A stretch of 51,035 nt of DNA from Acidobacteriota bacterium (GCA_012521815.1 JAAYLR010000103.1:1-51035); one strand, 5' to 3'; positions 43,131 to 51,035 are shown, numbered from the stretch's first letter. Translations and numbers: made by a program. The notes: generated by a model from the letters alone, not told the origin.

Positions 43131-44243
43131 TCAGGTCCGCCGGGCGAAGAACTCCGCGATCGCCTCGCAGGTCCGGTCGACCTCCTCGCCGGTCAGCTCG
43201 GCGAAGATCGGCAGGCAGAGGACCTCGGCCGCGGCGCGGGTGGCGACCGGCAGGTCGAGGTCGGGCGGGACAAGCCCGGCGAGCGCCGGCTGCTGGTGGA
43301 GCGGCGCCGGGTAGTGCACGGCGCAGCCGATCCCCGCCGCCTGCAGGTGGGCGAGGAGCGCGTCGCGGTGCGCGGTGCGGATCGCGACCTGATGGAAGAC
43401 CGGCTCGTCGCCGGGCCGCTCGGTGGGCCAGCGGAGATCGCCGACTCCCGCGAGCCGCTCCTGGTAGCGCGCCGCGTGCCGGCGGCGGGCGGCGTTGTCC
43501 TCGTCGAGGAGCGCGAGGCGGCAGTTGAGCACCGCCGCCTGGAGGGAGTCGAGGCGGCTGTTGGCGCCGACGAGAGTGTGGTGGTACCGCCCGGTCTGGC
43601 CATGGTTCGCGTGGAGGGCGACGCGCGCCACGAGGTCGGGGTCGCGCCCGCTCACCGCGCCGCCGTCGCCGTAGCAGCCGAGGTTCTTCGTCGGGTAGAA
43701 GCTCCACGCCGCGAGCTCGCCGAGGCCGCCGACCCGCCGCCCCTGCCAGCGCGCCCCGTGCGCCTGCGCGGCGTCCTCGACGATCCAGAGGCCGTGCCGT
43801 GCGGCAAGCGCGCCGAGCGCCGCGAAGTCGAACGGGCGGCCGTAGAGGTGGACGCCGAGGATCCCCACCGTGCGCGGGGTGATCCGGGCCGCGGCGGCGG
43901 CCGAGTCGAGGTTGCAGGTCGCCTCCTCGACGTCGCAGAGCACCGGGGTGCCGCCGGCGAGCACCACCGCCTCGACGGTGGCGAAGAAGGTGAAGGCGGG
44001 CAGCAGCACCTCGTCGCCGGGGCCGACCCCGAGCGCGCGGAGCGCGAGGATGAGGGCGTCGGTGCCGTTGGCGACCGCCACCGTCTGCGGCACCTCGAGG
44101 AAGCGCGCCCACGCCGCCTCGAACTCCCGCACCTCGGGGCCGAGGACGAAGGCGGTGCGGGCGACCACCTCCCGCCAGCGGCGGTCGAGATCGGCGGCGA
44201 TCCGGCGGTGGGCGCGGGTGAGATCGAGGATCGGGACGTTCAT
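43131..44243 (-). CDS. DegT/DnrJ/EryC1-type sugar aminotransferase
   Basis: 370 aa. It is a PLP fold type I enzyme acting on nucleotide-linked keto sugars. The PLP Lys is Lys186 in AAWSFYPTKNLGCYGDGG; other signatures are VANGTDALILALRALGVGPGDEVLLPAFTFFATVEAV, IVEDAAQAHGA and ANHGQTGRYHHTLVGANSRLDSLQAAVL. Length fits the family. It overlaps the upstream GT-C-like gene by ATGA, so the three genes (transferase, aminotransferase, transferase with TPR) probably act in making or attaching an amino sugar on an envelope polymer. Confidence 0.93.
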   Translation of the reverse strand: MNVPILDLTRAHRRIAADLDRRWREVVARTAFVLGPEVREFEAAWARFLEVPQTVAVANGTDALILALRALGVGPGDEVLLPAFTFFATVEAVVLAGGTPVLCDVEEATCNLDSAAAAARITPRTVGILGVHLYGRPFDFAALGALAARHGLWIVEDAAQAHGARWQGRRVGGLGELAAWSFYPTKNLGCYGDGGAVSGRDPDLVARVALHANHGQTGRYHHTLVGANSRLDSLQAAVLNCRLALLDEDNAARRRHAARYQERLAGVGDLRWPTERPGDEPVFHQVAIRTAHRDALLAHLQAAGIGCAVHYPAPLHQQPALAGLVPPDLDLPVATRAAAEVLCLPIFAELTGEEVDRTCEAIAEFFARRT

Positions 44244-45835
44244 GGTACGGGGCTCCTCGGCCGCTCCGGGGCGGCCAGCGGGTGACGGGTCCACGGGGTC
44301 GCGTAGAGCACGAGCTCGTCGCCCACCATCGTGATGTTGCCGGGAACCGGGAAGCGGAGCAACGGCGGGAAGAGATCGGGCCGGCGGGCGAAGAGCGGCG
44401 TCGCCGCCGGGAAGGTCGCGACGTAGTCGACCTCGCGCGCAGCGAGGAAGGAGAGCAGGGCGTCGTCGCGCGAAGCGCCGGCCGCCGCCGCGGCGGCGAC
44501 GTGGGCGGCGAGATCGGGCGAGACGAGGAAGCCGAGATCGACGATCCGGTTCGGCAGGAGGTAGCCGAGCGCGCCGATGTCGGCGGCCGCGAGGAGCGCC
44601 TCCGGAGGGAGCGTCGCCGCGAGCCGCCGGGCGAGCGCGAGGTCGCTCGCGGCGACGTTCGCGACGCTCTGCGCGTACCGCCCCCCGGCACGAACGGCGG
44701 CCGGGAGCGACGGGAGGAGGACGAGCGCCGCGAGCGCCCCGGCGGCGAGGCGCCGCCGGACGCCTCCGCCGGCGAGGGCCGCGGCCGGGCGGGCGAGCGC
44801 CGCGGCCGCCACCACCGCGAGGGCCGGGTAGACCGGGAAGAGGTAGCGGCCGAAGTTCCCGAACCGCGGCGGCCCGGCGAGGGTCGCGAAGGCGAGCGGG
44901 AGCGCGGCGAGCCAGAGCGCCGGCAGGAGGCTCCCGCGCCGCCCTTCGAGCCGCTGGGCGAGGAGCGCGACCGCTCCGCCCGCGGCGAGGAGCGCCGGGA
45001 GGGGGTGGGAGCGGAAGAGGAGCCCGAAGGCGGCGTAGAGGGTCGCGAGCCGGGGCAGCCCCGGACCGGCGCCGCCGACCTTCGCGGCGTAGGTCGTGGG
45101 CAGCGGCGAGCCGCCGATCGCCGCGTAGGCGGCGAGCACCGGCAGGAGGAGGGCGGCGGCGAGAAGAAGGTCCCCGGCCGCCTGCCGGCCCCGCGCTCCC
45201 GGCGCTGAGAACGCCCACCGCTCGGCGAGCGCGAGGGCGAGGAGCAGGAGCCCCTCCGGCCGCGCGAGTGCGGCGAGGGCAAAGAGGAGCACCGGGGCGC
45301 TGCCGGGCGGCCGGCGCCCCGCGGCAGCCTCGGCCTGGAGCGCCATGCCGAGGGTGGCGAGGAGCGCGAAGAGCGGCACCTCCATCCCCGAGAGCGCCGC
45401 CCAGAGGAGCGCGTCGGAGGTGACGAAGAGGAGGGCGGCGAGGAGCGCGAGCCCGGCGCCGAGGCCGAGCGCCCGGGCGAGCCGGTGGGTGGCGGCGAGC
45501 GCGCCCAGGGTGAGGAGCGCGCCGAGGAGCTTCACCGGCAGGAACGGGGCGCCGGGCAGCGCCTCGACGAGCGCGACGAGCGCCGTCCAGAGCGGGGCGG
45601 TGGAGGCGGTCACCAGCTCGCCCGGCCGGAAGGCGAGCCCGTCGCCGGCGGCGAGCGAACGGGCGAGCGCGAGGTGGATCCAGCTGTCGTCGAGCGGCAG
45701 CCCGGAGACGCCGCCGGTCAGGTGCAGCTCGGCGGCGAGCGCGGCGAGGAGCGCGGCGAGGAGGAGCGCGCCGGCAATCCCGAGCGCGCGGGGCGCCCGG
45801 ATGGGCAACTGGGGATGGGAAGCGGCCGCAGGCAT
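44240..45835 (-). CDS. GT-C-like polytopic membrane protein
   Basis: 531 aa from ATG 45835. The ORF track extends to 46033, but the added 66 residues are low-complexity and run through the divergent promoter. N-terminal PLDDSWIHLALARSLAAGDGLAFRPGELVTASTAPLWTALVALVE is a GT-C type first loop. Many spans follow and the C-terminus is soluble (FPAATPLFARRPDLFPPLLRFPVPGNITMVGDELVLY). It probably transfers a sugar from a polyprenyl donor in the periplasm. First gene of the operon with the sugar aminotransferase. Confidence 0.75.
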   Translation of the reverse strand: MPAAASHPQLPIRAPRALGIAGALLLAALLAALAAELHLTGGVSGLPLDDSWIHLALARSLAAGDGLAFRPGELVTASTAPLWTALVALVEALPGAPFLPVKLLGALLTLGALAATHRLARALGLGAGLALLAALLFVTSDALLWAALSGMEVPLFALLATLGMALQAEAAAGRRPPGSAPVLLFALAALARPEGLLLLALALAERWAFSAPGARGRQAAGDLLLAAALLLPVLAAYAAIGGSPLPTTYAAKVGGAGPGLPRLATLYAAFGLLFRSHPLPALLAAGGAVALLAQRLEGRRGSLLPALWLAALPLAFATLAGPPRFGNFGRYLFPVYPALAVVAAAALARPAAALAGGGVRRRLAAGALAALVLLPSLPAAVRAGGRYAQSVANVAASDLALARRLAATLPPEALLAAADIGALGYLLPNRIVDLGFLVSPDLAAHVAAAAAAGASRDDALLSFLAAREVDYVATFPAATPLFARRPDLFPPLLRFPVPGNITMVGDELVLYATPWTRHPLAAPERPRSPVP

Positions 45836-45911
45836 CGGCTCAGTCGGTATCGTCGTCGCGCGGCAGCATACCCCGCCCGGCGGGGCCGTTATGATTGGCG
45901 CAGGTCCCGCC
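45836..45911. promoter_or_regulatory. Divergent promoter region
   Basis: 76 bp separate two start codons. TATGAT (45890-45895) faces right, 16 nt before GTG 45912; TATGCT (45870-45865) faces left, 29 nt before ATG 45835. The region is lower in GC than its surroundings. Confidence 0.5.
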
Positions 45912-47174
45912 GTGAGAAGAGCCCGCACCGTCACCCTCCTGGCCATCCTCCTGCTGATCGTCCTCGCCGCCCTGGCCGGGCTCAGACGCCTGCGCCAGGA
46001 GCCGGTGGCCGCGGCCGAAGAGACGTTTCCCACGGGACGGTGGCATCGGGCGGCGCCGGACTCACCCGCTGACGCGGTCGAGCGGGCGCGTCTCCTGTCG
46101 CTTCCCTATCTCGCGGGCCGGCAGCCGGCGCCGGCCGCCACCGGCGTCGTCCGCGCGGTCGCCGGCCGGGTCGCCCCGGTCCGGCGGCTCTACACCTCCG
46201 GCCACGGGCCCGAGGCCTTCCTCATCGAGCCGGACGGCACGGTCGCGGGGAGGTGGCGACAGCCGTACGAGCGCGCCTTCCCCGGCGCGCACGGGGGCAG
46301 CGATCTCGCCTACTTCCGGCGTGCGGTGCCGCTTCCGGACGGGGGCCTCGCGGCGCTCTTCCAGGGGGGCGGCGTGGTCCGCCTCGATGTCCGCTCCCGG
46401 CTGGTCTGGGCGTGGCGGGGGGCGACGTTCAACGACCTCTGGCCGCTGCCCGGCGGCGGCTTCCTCGTGCTGACCAAGGAGGCGCGGACGGTGCCGGAGA
46501 TCGTTCCGGGGCGGGAGGTGCTCGAGGACAGCGTCACCGAGCTCTCCCCCGAGGGCCGTCCGGTGCGGAGCGTGTCGCTCCTCCGGGCGCTCCACGACTC
46601 CCCGTTCAGCGAGGTCCTCGAGCCGCTCTCCACCGGCGAGGACATCCTGCACGCCAACACCATCCAGGTGCTCGACGGCCGCTGCGCCGGCCGGTCGCCG
46701 CTCTACGCCGAAGGGAACTGGCTCGTCTCGCTCCGCGAGATCGACACCGTGGCGATCGTGGATCCGGCGGCCGGGCGGGCGGTCTGGGCCCGGCGCGGCC
46801 CCTGGCGGCGGCAGCACGAGCCGACGCTCCTCTCCTCCTGCCGGATCCTCCTCTTCGACAACCGGGGGCTCGACGGCGCCTCGCGGGTGCTCGAGGTCGA
46901 TCCGCTCACGGGCGAGATCGCCTGGAGCTGGGCCGGAGAGGCCGGGCGGCCGCTCTCCTCGCCCGAGGCCGGCACGGCGGAGCGGCTCGCGAACGGCAAC
47001 ACGATGGTCGTCGAGTCGGAGGCGGGCCGGGCGTTCGAGATCGGGCCGGAGGGCGAGGTGGTCTGGGAGTTCGTGAGCCCGCACCGGGCCGGGCGCGCCA
47101 ACGAGCTGGTGGCGACGCTCTTCGAGATGCGGAGCGTGCCCCGGAGTGAAGAGGGCGACGGAGGCGGAACGTGA
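45912..47174 (+). CDS. Arylsulfotransferase-like beta-propeller protein
   Basis: 420 aa. One N-terminal span (VTLLAILLLIVLAALAGLRRL) anchors a periplasmic domain. Repeated strands and the segments DILHANTIQVLDG..., TVAIVDPAAGRAVWARRGPWRRQHEPTLL..CRILLFDNRG and LANGNTMVVESEAGRAFEIGPEGEVVWEFVSP match the propeller of ArylsulfotransferaseASST-like families. The usual QHD reads QHE. Activity as a sulfotransferase is not certain because many relatives are uncharacterised. GTG 45912 is preferred to ATG 45891 because the latter overlaps the -10. The stop overlaps the M20-like gene as GTGA. Confidence 0.78.
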   Translation: MRRARTVTLLAILLLIVLAALAGLRRLRQEPVAAAEETFPTGRWHRAAPDSPADAVERARLLSLPYLAGRQPAPAATGVVRAVAGRVAPVRRLYTSGHGPEAFLIEPDGTVAGRWRQPYERAFPGAHGGSDLAYFRRAVPLPDGGLAALFQGGGVVRLDVRSRLVWAWRGATFNDLWPLPGGGFLVLTKEARTVPEIVPGREVLEDSVTELSPEGRPVRSVSLLRALHDSPFSEVLEPLSTGEDILHANTIQVLDGRCAGRSPLYAEGNWLVSLREIDTVAIVDPAAGRAVWARRGPWRRQHEPTLLSSCRILLFDNRGLDGASRVLEVDPLTGEIAWSWAGEAGRPLSSPEAGTAERLANGNTMVVESEAGRAFEIGPEGEVVWEFVSPHRAGRANELVATLFEMRSVPRSEEGDGGGT

Positions 47175-48622
47175 GCGAGCCGCGCTCGCAGGCGGATCTC
47201 CACCGGCGGCTCCGCCGCCGGGCCGCGCGCACCGCCCTCTACCTCGCCCTGATCGGGGCGCTCGGCAGCGGTTTCCTGCTCCACCGCTTCGTCGCTCGGG
47301 TCCTCGCGCACGCGCCCGAGGTCTCGAGCGAGTCGGAACGGTGGCTCGGCCGCGATTTCACCGCGCTGCCCGAGGTCCGGCTTCTCCAGCAGTACGTGGC
47401 GATCGACACGAGCTGGCCCGACGGCGACGAGCTCGCCGGGGTGCGCTTCCTCGAGGAGCTGCTCGCGCAGGAAGGGATCCCGTCGGAGGTCGAGTACCTC
47501 GGCCAGGGGCGGGCGAACCTCTGGGCGGTGCTCGAAGGGCACGAGCGGGGGGCGGTCGTCCTGCACCACCATGTCGACGTCGAGCCCGCCAGGCCGTCCG
47601 ACGGCTGGCGGGACGCTCCCTTCTCGGGGACGATCGACGGCCCCTGGATCTTCGGTCGCGGCGTCTACGACATGAAGAGCCTCGCGGTAGCGCAGCTCCA
47701 GGCGTTCCTCGCCCTGAAGCGCTCCGGCGTCACCCCGCGCAAATCGGTGATCCTGCTGGCCACGAGCAGCGAGGAGACGGGCAGCGACGTCGGCTCGAAG
47801 TGGATCCTGCGTGCCCACCCCGAGCTGGTCGCGCGGTTCGAGCTCTTCCTCGACGAGGGAGGGGTGGTCGAGGCCGTCAACCCGGGGGAGGCGAAGTACT
47901 GGGGGATCGAGTTCGCGCAGAAGCATTACGCCGATCTCGTCTACTGCGGCGACGACCGGGCCCGGCTCGAAGAGCTGGGGGCCGATCTCATGGCCGAGAG
48001 CCGGCGGCGGGCGCCGCTCCGCCTCGACCCGGCGGTGCTGGAGTTCGTGGCCGCCTACGGGCCGAGCCGGGACCACACGAACCTCCAGCGGATCCTGGGG
48101 CGGCCGGAGACGCTCCTCGAGAGCGTCCGCGACCGCGAGGCGCTCACCCCGTTCCTCCGGGCGCTCTTCCACAACAGCCTGAGCGTCGGCCCGGTGCGGG
48201 AGGCGGAGGGTGGCGGCTGGGAGCTGCCGGTCATCGTCCAGGCGCTGCCCGGCTCGAGCCTGGAGGAGGCACTCGCCGACACCCTCGCGCCCGGCCTCGG
48301 CGCGGGGCTGGCGGCTACGCTCCAGGCGCGCGGAGGCGGCGGGGAGGCGAGCCCGATCGCCCACCCCGCCTTCCGCGCGCTCGCCGCGGAGGTGGCTGCG
48401 AGCCACCCCGGGGTCCGCGTGGGGCCGTACCTCCTCCCCTGGTCGGCCTCCGACGCCCGCTTCTTCCGCGCCGCGGGGATCCCAGCGTACGGCTTCTCGC
48501 CGTTCCTGCTGGTGGCCGCCGACACCTTCACGGCCGCTGAGCCAAACGAGCGGATGGCAATCGACGCCTTCGTGGACGGCGTCGCCCTCTACGAGCGGGC
48601 GGTGCGGCGCCTCGTCGAGTGA
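47171..48622 (+). CDS. Membrane-anchored M20-like peptidase with missing metal-site histidines
   Basis: 483 aa. A single N-terminal span (TALYLALIGALGSGFLLHRF) is followed by an M20 domain. The first metal residues are present: HHHVDVEP (His and Asp), GRGVYDMKS (Asp), SSEETGSD (Glu-Glu) and FLDEGG. Aligned by eye with the intact gene at 49429, the last metal His (His426 there, in RGVHGPDER) is Ala456 here (FTAAEPNER), and the lid-domain GRPGHAA segment is replaced by CGDDRARLEEL. Hydrolysis may be lost or changed. Start GTG overlaps the preceding gene by 4 nt. Confidence 0.82.
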   Translation: MSEPRSQADLHRRLRRRAARTALYLALIGALGSGFLLHRFVARVLAHAPEVSSESERWLGRDFTALPEVRLLQQYVAIDTSWPDGDELAGVRFLEELLAQEGIPSEVEYLGQGRANLWAVLEGHERGAVVLHHHVDVEPARPSDGWRDAPFSGTIDGPWIFGRGVYDMKSLAVAQLQAFLALKRSGVTPRKSVILLATSSEETGSDVGSKWILRAHPELVARFELFLDEGGVVEAVNPGEAKYWGIEFAQKHYADLVYCGDDRARLEELGADLMAESRRRAPLRLDPAVLEFVAAYGPSRDHTNLQRILGRPETLLESVRDREALTPFLRALFHNSLSVGPVREAEGGGWELPVIVQALPGSSLEEALADTLAPGLGAGLAATLQARGGGGEASPIAHPAFRALAAEVAASHPGVRVGPYLLPWSASDARFFRAAGIPAYGFSPFLLVAADTFTAAEPNERMAIDAFVDGVALYERAVRRLVE

Positions 48623-48696
48623 CGTTTTTTGTCAGGAGACGGGCCGTTTCGTGACGCTCGCTTTCCGAAAGCCGTTGAATTTGCATCAGAAAAATC

Positions 48697-48712
48697 GGGC
48701 ACGGTTCGTGCT
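48697..48712 (+). promoter_or_regulatory. Candidate sigma-54 promoter of the pilin gene
   Basis: GGGCACGGTTCGTGCT follows the -24/-12 plan TGGCACG-N4-TTGCW, with GG (48698-48699) and GC (48710-48711) separated by exactly 10 bp and two mismatches in total. The ATG lies 72 nt further on behind a GAAGGAGA ribosome site. Pilin genes are often sigma-54 controlled through PilR in other bacteria. The local sequence is AT-rich. Confidence 0.5.
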
Positions 48713-48783
48713 CTATTGATGCGCGTAGCTCTCCGGAATGAACCGGGAGGGAGATCCCCGAGAGGGAAGACGAAGGAGACCAG

Positions 48784-49338
48784 ATGCTGCAGAGACTCAA
48801 GAATCGGCAGCGGGGCTTCACGCTCATCGAGCTGCTCATCGTGGTCGCGATCATCGGCATCATCGCCGCGATCCTGATCCCGAACCTGATCGACGCCCTG
48901 CAGAAGTCGAAGCAGAAGCGGACCATGGCCGACATGCGCAACCTCGGCACGGCCTGGACCTCCTGGCTCACCGACCAGCTTTCGGCTGGCGCGGCGGGCT
49001 CCGCCAGCAACACGTTCGACTGGGATTTCAACTCCCCGGATCTCGACCACTCGGCCCTCGTTTCGACCCTGCGTCCGAGTACGACGTTCTTCTACATGCA
49101 GGAGATCCCGCAGTTCGACGGCTGGCGCAACGAGTACGTCTTCGGGATCAACGACGACAACCTGCTCGCCAACCGTGTGCTCGGCATCGGCAGCGGCGGC
49201 CGCGACGGTGGCGCGAATGCGTTCGGCGCTCCGTCGAGTGTCGTGGTCGGCCCGTTCATCGCCACCGACTACGACCAGGACATCATCTGGTCGGACGGCT
49301 ACTTCGTCCGCTGGCCGGGTGGCTCGGGCAACAACTAG
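48784..49338 (+). CDS. Type IV pilin-like protein
   Basis: 184 aa. The short leader MLQRLKNRQRG is cut after Gly11 by prepilin peptidase; mature FTLIELLIVVAIIGIIAAILIPNLIDAL carries the conserved Glu (+5, Glu16 overall). The remaining about 140 residues are globular, with GSGGRDGGANAFG and DYDQDIIWSDGYFVRWP, resembling the C-terminal strand region of major pseudopilins (GspG-like) and of Deltaproteobacterial pilins. It could be a pilus subunit or a pseudopilin; no assembly genes lie nearby. The C-terminal tail is not that of PEP-CTERM proteins. It has its own promoter and terminator. Confidence 0.85.
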   Translation: MLQRLKNRQRGFTLIELLIVVAIIGIIAAILIPNLIDALQKSKQKRTMADMRNLGTAWTSWLTDQLSAGAAGSASNTFDWDFNSPDLDHSALVSTLRPSTTFFYMQEIPQFDGWRNEYVFGINDDNLLANRVLGIGSGGRDGGANAFGAPSSVVVGPFIATDYDQDIIWSDGYFVRWPGGSGNN

Positions 49339-49373
49339 CCCACCCCCGGGCGTCATCCTCTGACGCTCGCACC

Positions 49374-49408
49374 GGCGCCGCGGGTCTCCCCGCGGCGCCG
49401 TTCTTTTT
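49374..49408 (+). terminator. Strong intrinsic terminator after the pilin gene
   Basis: A perfect 11-bp stem GGCGCCGCGGG / CCCGCGGCGCC with loop TCTC, followed by GTTCTTTTT. Confidence 0.85.
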
Positions 49409-49428
49409 GCCTGCGGTAGCCTAGGCCC

Positions 49429-50796
49429 ATGCCGCGCTCCCGCCGTCTCCTCGGCGCTCTTGCCCTCGCCTCCCTCCTCCCGGCCGCTGCCGGCGCCGCG
49501 GCGCCCCTCTCCCCCGCGGCGGCGCGGCTCCAGGCGTACCTCCGCCTCGACACCACGAACCCGCCGGGCAACGAGGGGATCGCCGCGGCCTGGCTCGCCC
49601 GGGAGCTGGCCGGAGCGGGAATCGCCGTCGAGCGGTACGTGAGCGGCGCGGGGCGGGTGAACCTCGTCGCCCGCCTGCGTGCCAACTCCACGCCCACGGG
49701 CGGGGCGATCGCGCTCCTCCACCACATGGATGTCGTCCCGGCGGGAGAGGGGTGGTCGGTGGCGCCGTTCGGGGGCGAGGTGCGCGACGGGATGCTCTGG
49801 GGGCGCGGGGCGCTCGACTGCAAGAGCCTCGGCATCGCCCATCTCGAAGCGATGCTCGCACTCGCCCGGAGCGATCTGCCGCGCCATCGGGATCTCCTTC
49901 TGGTCGCGGTCGCCGACGAGGAGGCCGGCGGCGGGGAGGGGACGGCCGCCCTCTGGGAGCGGCACCCCGGGCTCTTCGCCGACGTCGCCCTCCTGCTCAA
50001 CGAAGGGGGAGCGAACAAGGCGGTGCTCGGCCGCCATCTCCTCTGGGGGATCGAGGTCGCCCAGAAGCGCCCGCTCTGGCTCGAGGTGAGCGCGAAGGGG
50101 CGTCCCGGCCATGCTGCCGGGATCCAGCTCGGCAGCGCCGTCCACCAGCTCGTGGCCGGCCTCGCGCGGCTCGTCGAGCGGCCCCCGGTCTGGAAGATCG
50201 ACCCCGCGGCGCGCGCCTACCTGGCCGCGATCGGCCGCCTCGACCCGAACCTCGGCCGCCTCGAAGCCGACCTCGACGAGGTGATCGCGCCCGACGGGCC
50301 GCGGCGGGCGATCCCGCCAGGGCTGCCGTCGCTCTTCCTCGACTCGCTCCAGGTGACGGTCCTCGCCGCGGGAGAGGAGATCAACTCGATCCCCGCCGAG
50401 GCGCGCGCCCGGATCGACATCCGGCTCCTGCCGTCGACCGACACCGACGCCTACCTCGCCGGGGTGCGCGAGGCGCTCGGCAAGGAGATCGAGACCCGGG
50501 TGCTCCTCGCCGCGCCTCCCTCGGAGCCCACCCCGGCCTCCGGGCCGCTCTGGGAGCGGCTCGTCGCGGCGCTCGCCGACGAGGCGCCGGTGATACCGAT
50601 CTTCCTCGCCGGGATCACCGACTCGCGCTACTTCCGCGAGCGGGGCGTGGCCGCCTACGGCTTCTCCCCGTTCTGGGTGGAGGCCGAGCCGATGCGCGGC
50701 GTCCACGGCCCGGACGAGCGGATCCCCCTCGACGCCTTCGACCGCGGCGTCGAACGGATGCGCCGGGTCGTCGAGAGCCTCCTCGCCACCCCCTGA
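49429..50796 (+). CDS. Secreted M20-family metallopeptidase
   Basis: 455 aa. A signal peptide (MPRSRRLLGALALASLLPAAAGAAAP) is followed by an intact M20 domain: HHMDVVPAGEGW, GRGALDCKSLG, ADEEAGGGEG, LLNEGG, the lid-domain GRPGHAA and the final metal His426 in RGVHGPDERIPL. It should hydrolyse dipeptide or acyl-amino acid bonds with two Zn ions in the periplasm or outside the cell. TAGCCT ends 6 nt before the ATG and there is no ribosome site, so the mRNA is probably leaderless. It is a distant relative of the protein at 47171, separated by the pilin gene. Confidence 0.92.
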   Translation: MPRSRRLLGALALASLLPAAAGAAAPLSPAAARLQAYLRLDTTNPPGNEGIAAAWLARELAGAGIAVERYVSGAGRVNLVARLRANSTPTGGAIALLHHMDVVPAGEGWSVAPFGGEVRDGMLWGRGALDCKSLGIAHLEAMLALARSDLPRHRDLLLVAVADEEAGGGEGTAALWERHPGLFADVALLLNEGGANKAVLGRHLLWGIEVAQKRPLWLEVSAKGRPGHAAGIQLGSAVHQLVAGLARLVERPPVWKIDPAARAYLAAIGRLDPNLGRLEADLDEVIAPDGPRRAIPPGLPSLFLDSLQVTVLAAGEEINSIPAEARARIDIRLLPSTDTDAYLAGVREALGKEIETRVLLAAPPSEPTPASGPLWERLVAALADEAPVIPIFLAGITDSRYFRERGVAAYGFSPFWVEAEPMRGVHGPDERIPLDAFDRGVERMRRVVESLLATP

Positions 50797-50817
50797 GCCC
50801 CACCCGCACCCGAACGC

Positions 50818-51022
50818 AAGGTGCCACCCGCTTTTCGCCGGCCGAAAGGTGCCAGCCGTTTTGCGCCCGGAAGGTGCCAGCCGCTTTTCTGCCGGAAGGT
50901 GCCGCCCGGAAGGTGCCAGCCACTTTGCACCGGCTCCGGTCGGAAGGTGCCAGCCGCTTTGTCAGACGCGGGTGCAGGGTGCCGCTCGCTTTGTATGTCC
51001 GGGAGAGGTGCCAGGGGATTTG
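50818..51022 (+). repeat. Degenerate array of an 18-bp repeat, AAGGTGCCAGCCGCTTTT
   Basis: Eight copies are visible, starting at 50818, 50846, 50871, 50896 (short), 50910, 50944, 50976 and 51004. Typical unit: AAGGTGCCAGCCGCTTTT/G; the common core is AAGGTGCCAGCC followed by a T-rich end. The starts are spaced 14-34 bp apart and the spacers are unrelated. The array begins 22 bp after the M20 stop and is cut by the window end. Open minus-strand frames through it repeat GWHLPG-like peptides only because of the repeat. Confidence 0.75.
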
Positions 51023-51035
51023 CGGGGGGGCGGGC

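Noticed and set aside
50615-50930. Minus-strand ORFs with repeated GWHLPG-like peptides
   Set aside because: The peptide repeat only reflects the DNA repeat array, which has irregular spacing that breaks the frame between copies.
50818-51035. CRISPR array
   Set aside because: Units are short and degenerate, spacers vary from a few to about 20 bp, and no cas genes are nearby.

Overview
The window is about 51 kb of very GC-rich DNA with dense, mostly unidirectional operons and many 4-nt ATGA/GTGA stop-start overlaps. It looks like a chromosomal piece of a free-living diderm (TonB-type receptor, TonB-domain protein, lipoproteins). An ECF sigma factor of the type paired with a Ser/Thr-kinase-TPR protein, a cobalamin-riboswitch B12 uptake operon, arsRM and several GT-C and YfhO-type membrane proteins together suggest Acidobacteriota (a Thermoanaerobaculia-like lineage). 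This placement is inference; there is no rRNA in the window. No insertion sequence, prophage or CRISPR array is visible.

Layout. 1-5.6 kb: the 3' part of a polytopic membrane protein, a secreted subtilase, a GGDEF protein fused through one membrane span to a TonB C-terminal domain, and a DUF2231-like membrane protein. 5.6-8.7 kb: prfC and an NAD-dependent epimerase on the minus strand. They are separated by a 473-bp gap holding a 15-codon ORF with a near-perfect Shine-Dalgarno sequence, a downstream anti-SD and an intrinsic terminator. 8.7-9.2 kb: four tRNAs (Pro-TGG, Arg-TCT, His-GTG, Arg-CCG) behind a near-consensus promoter. 9.2-14.7 kb: a small secreted protein, then a cobalamin riboswitch and btuB-btuF-btuC-btuD. 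14.7-21.6 kb: small membrane proteins, a NUDIX hydrolase, a HAD hydrolase, a lipoprotein, a cytidylate-kinase-like protein, a TldD/TldE-like pair and ychF. 21.6-26.2 kb: arsR-arsM and the sigma factor-kinase pair.

26.2-30.3 kb: a small membrane protein, a 936-aa MoxR-like AAA+ protein with a TraB/TIKI-like middle domain and an unrecognised C-terminal half, and a divergent secreted protein with a Cys-rich tail. 30.3-40.2 kb: a minus-strand operon (two YfhO-like proteins, biotin carboxylase, biotin carrier protein), start-to-start with a UbiA-type prenyltransferase and a membrane-spermidine-synthase fusion. 40.2-47.2 kb: small envelope proteins and a three-gene operon (two GT-C-like proteins, one with TPRs, flanking a DegT-type sugar aminotransferase), divergent from an arylsulfotransferase-like propeller protein. 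47.2-51 kb: an M20-like protein lacking zinc-site histidines, a type IV pilin-like gene behind a candidate sigma-54 promoter, an intact secreted M20 peptidase, and a degenerate array of an 18-bp repeat running off the window.

Transcription signals: several promoters fit TTGAnn-N17/18-TAnnnT. At seven or more genes a TAnnnT hexamer sits 6-8 nt before the start codon, implying leaderless mRNAs.
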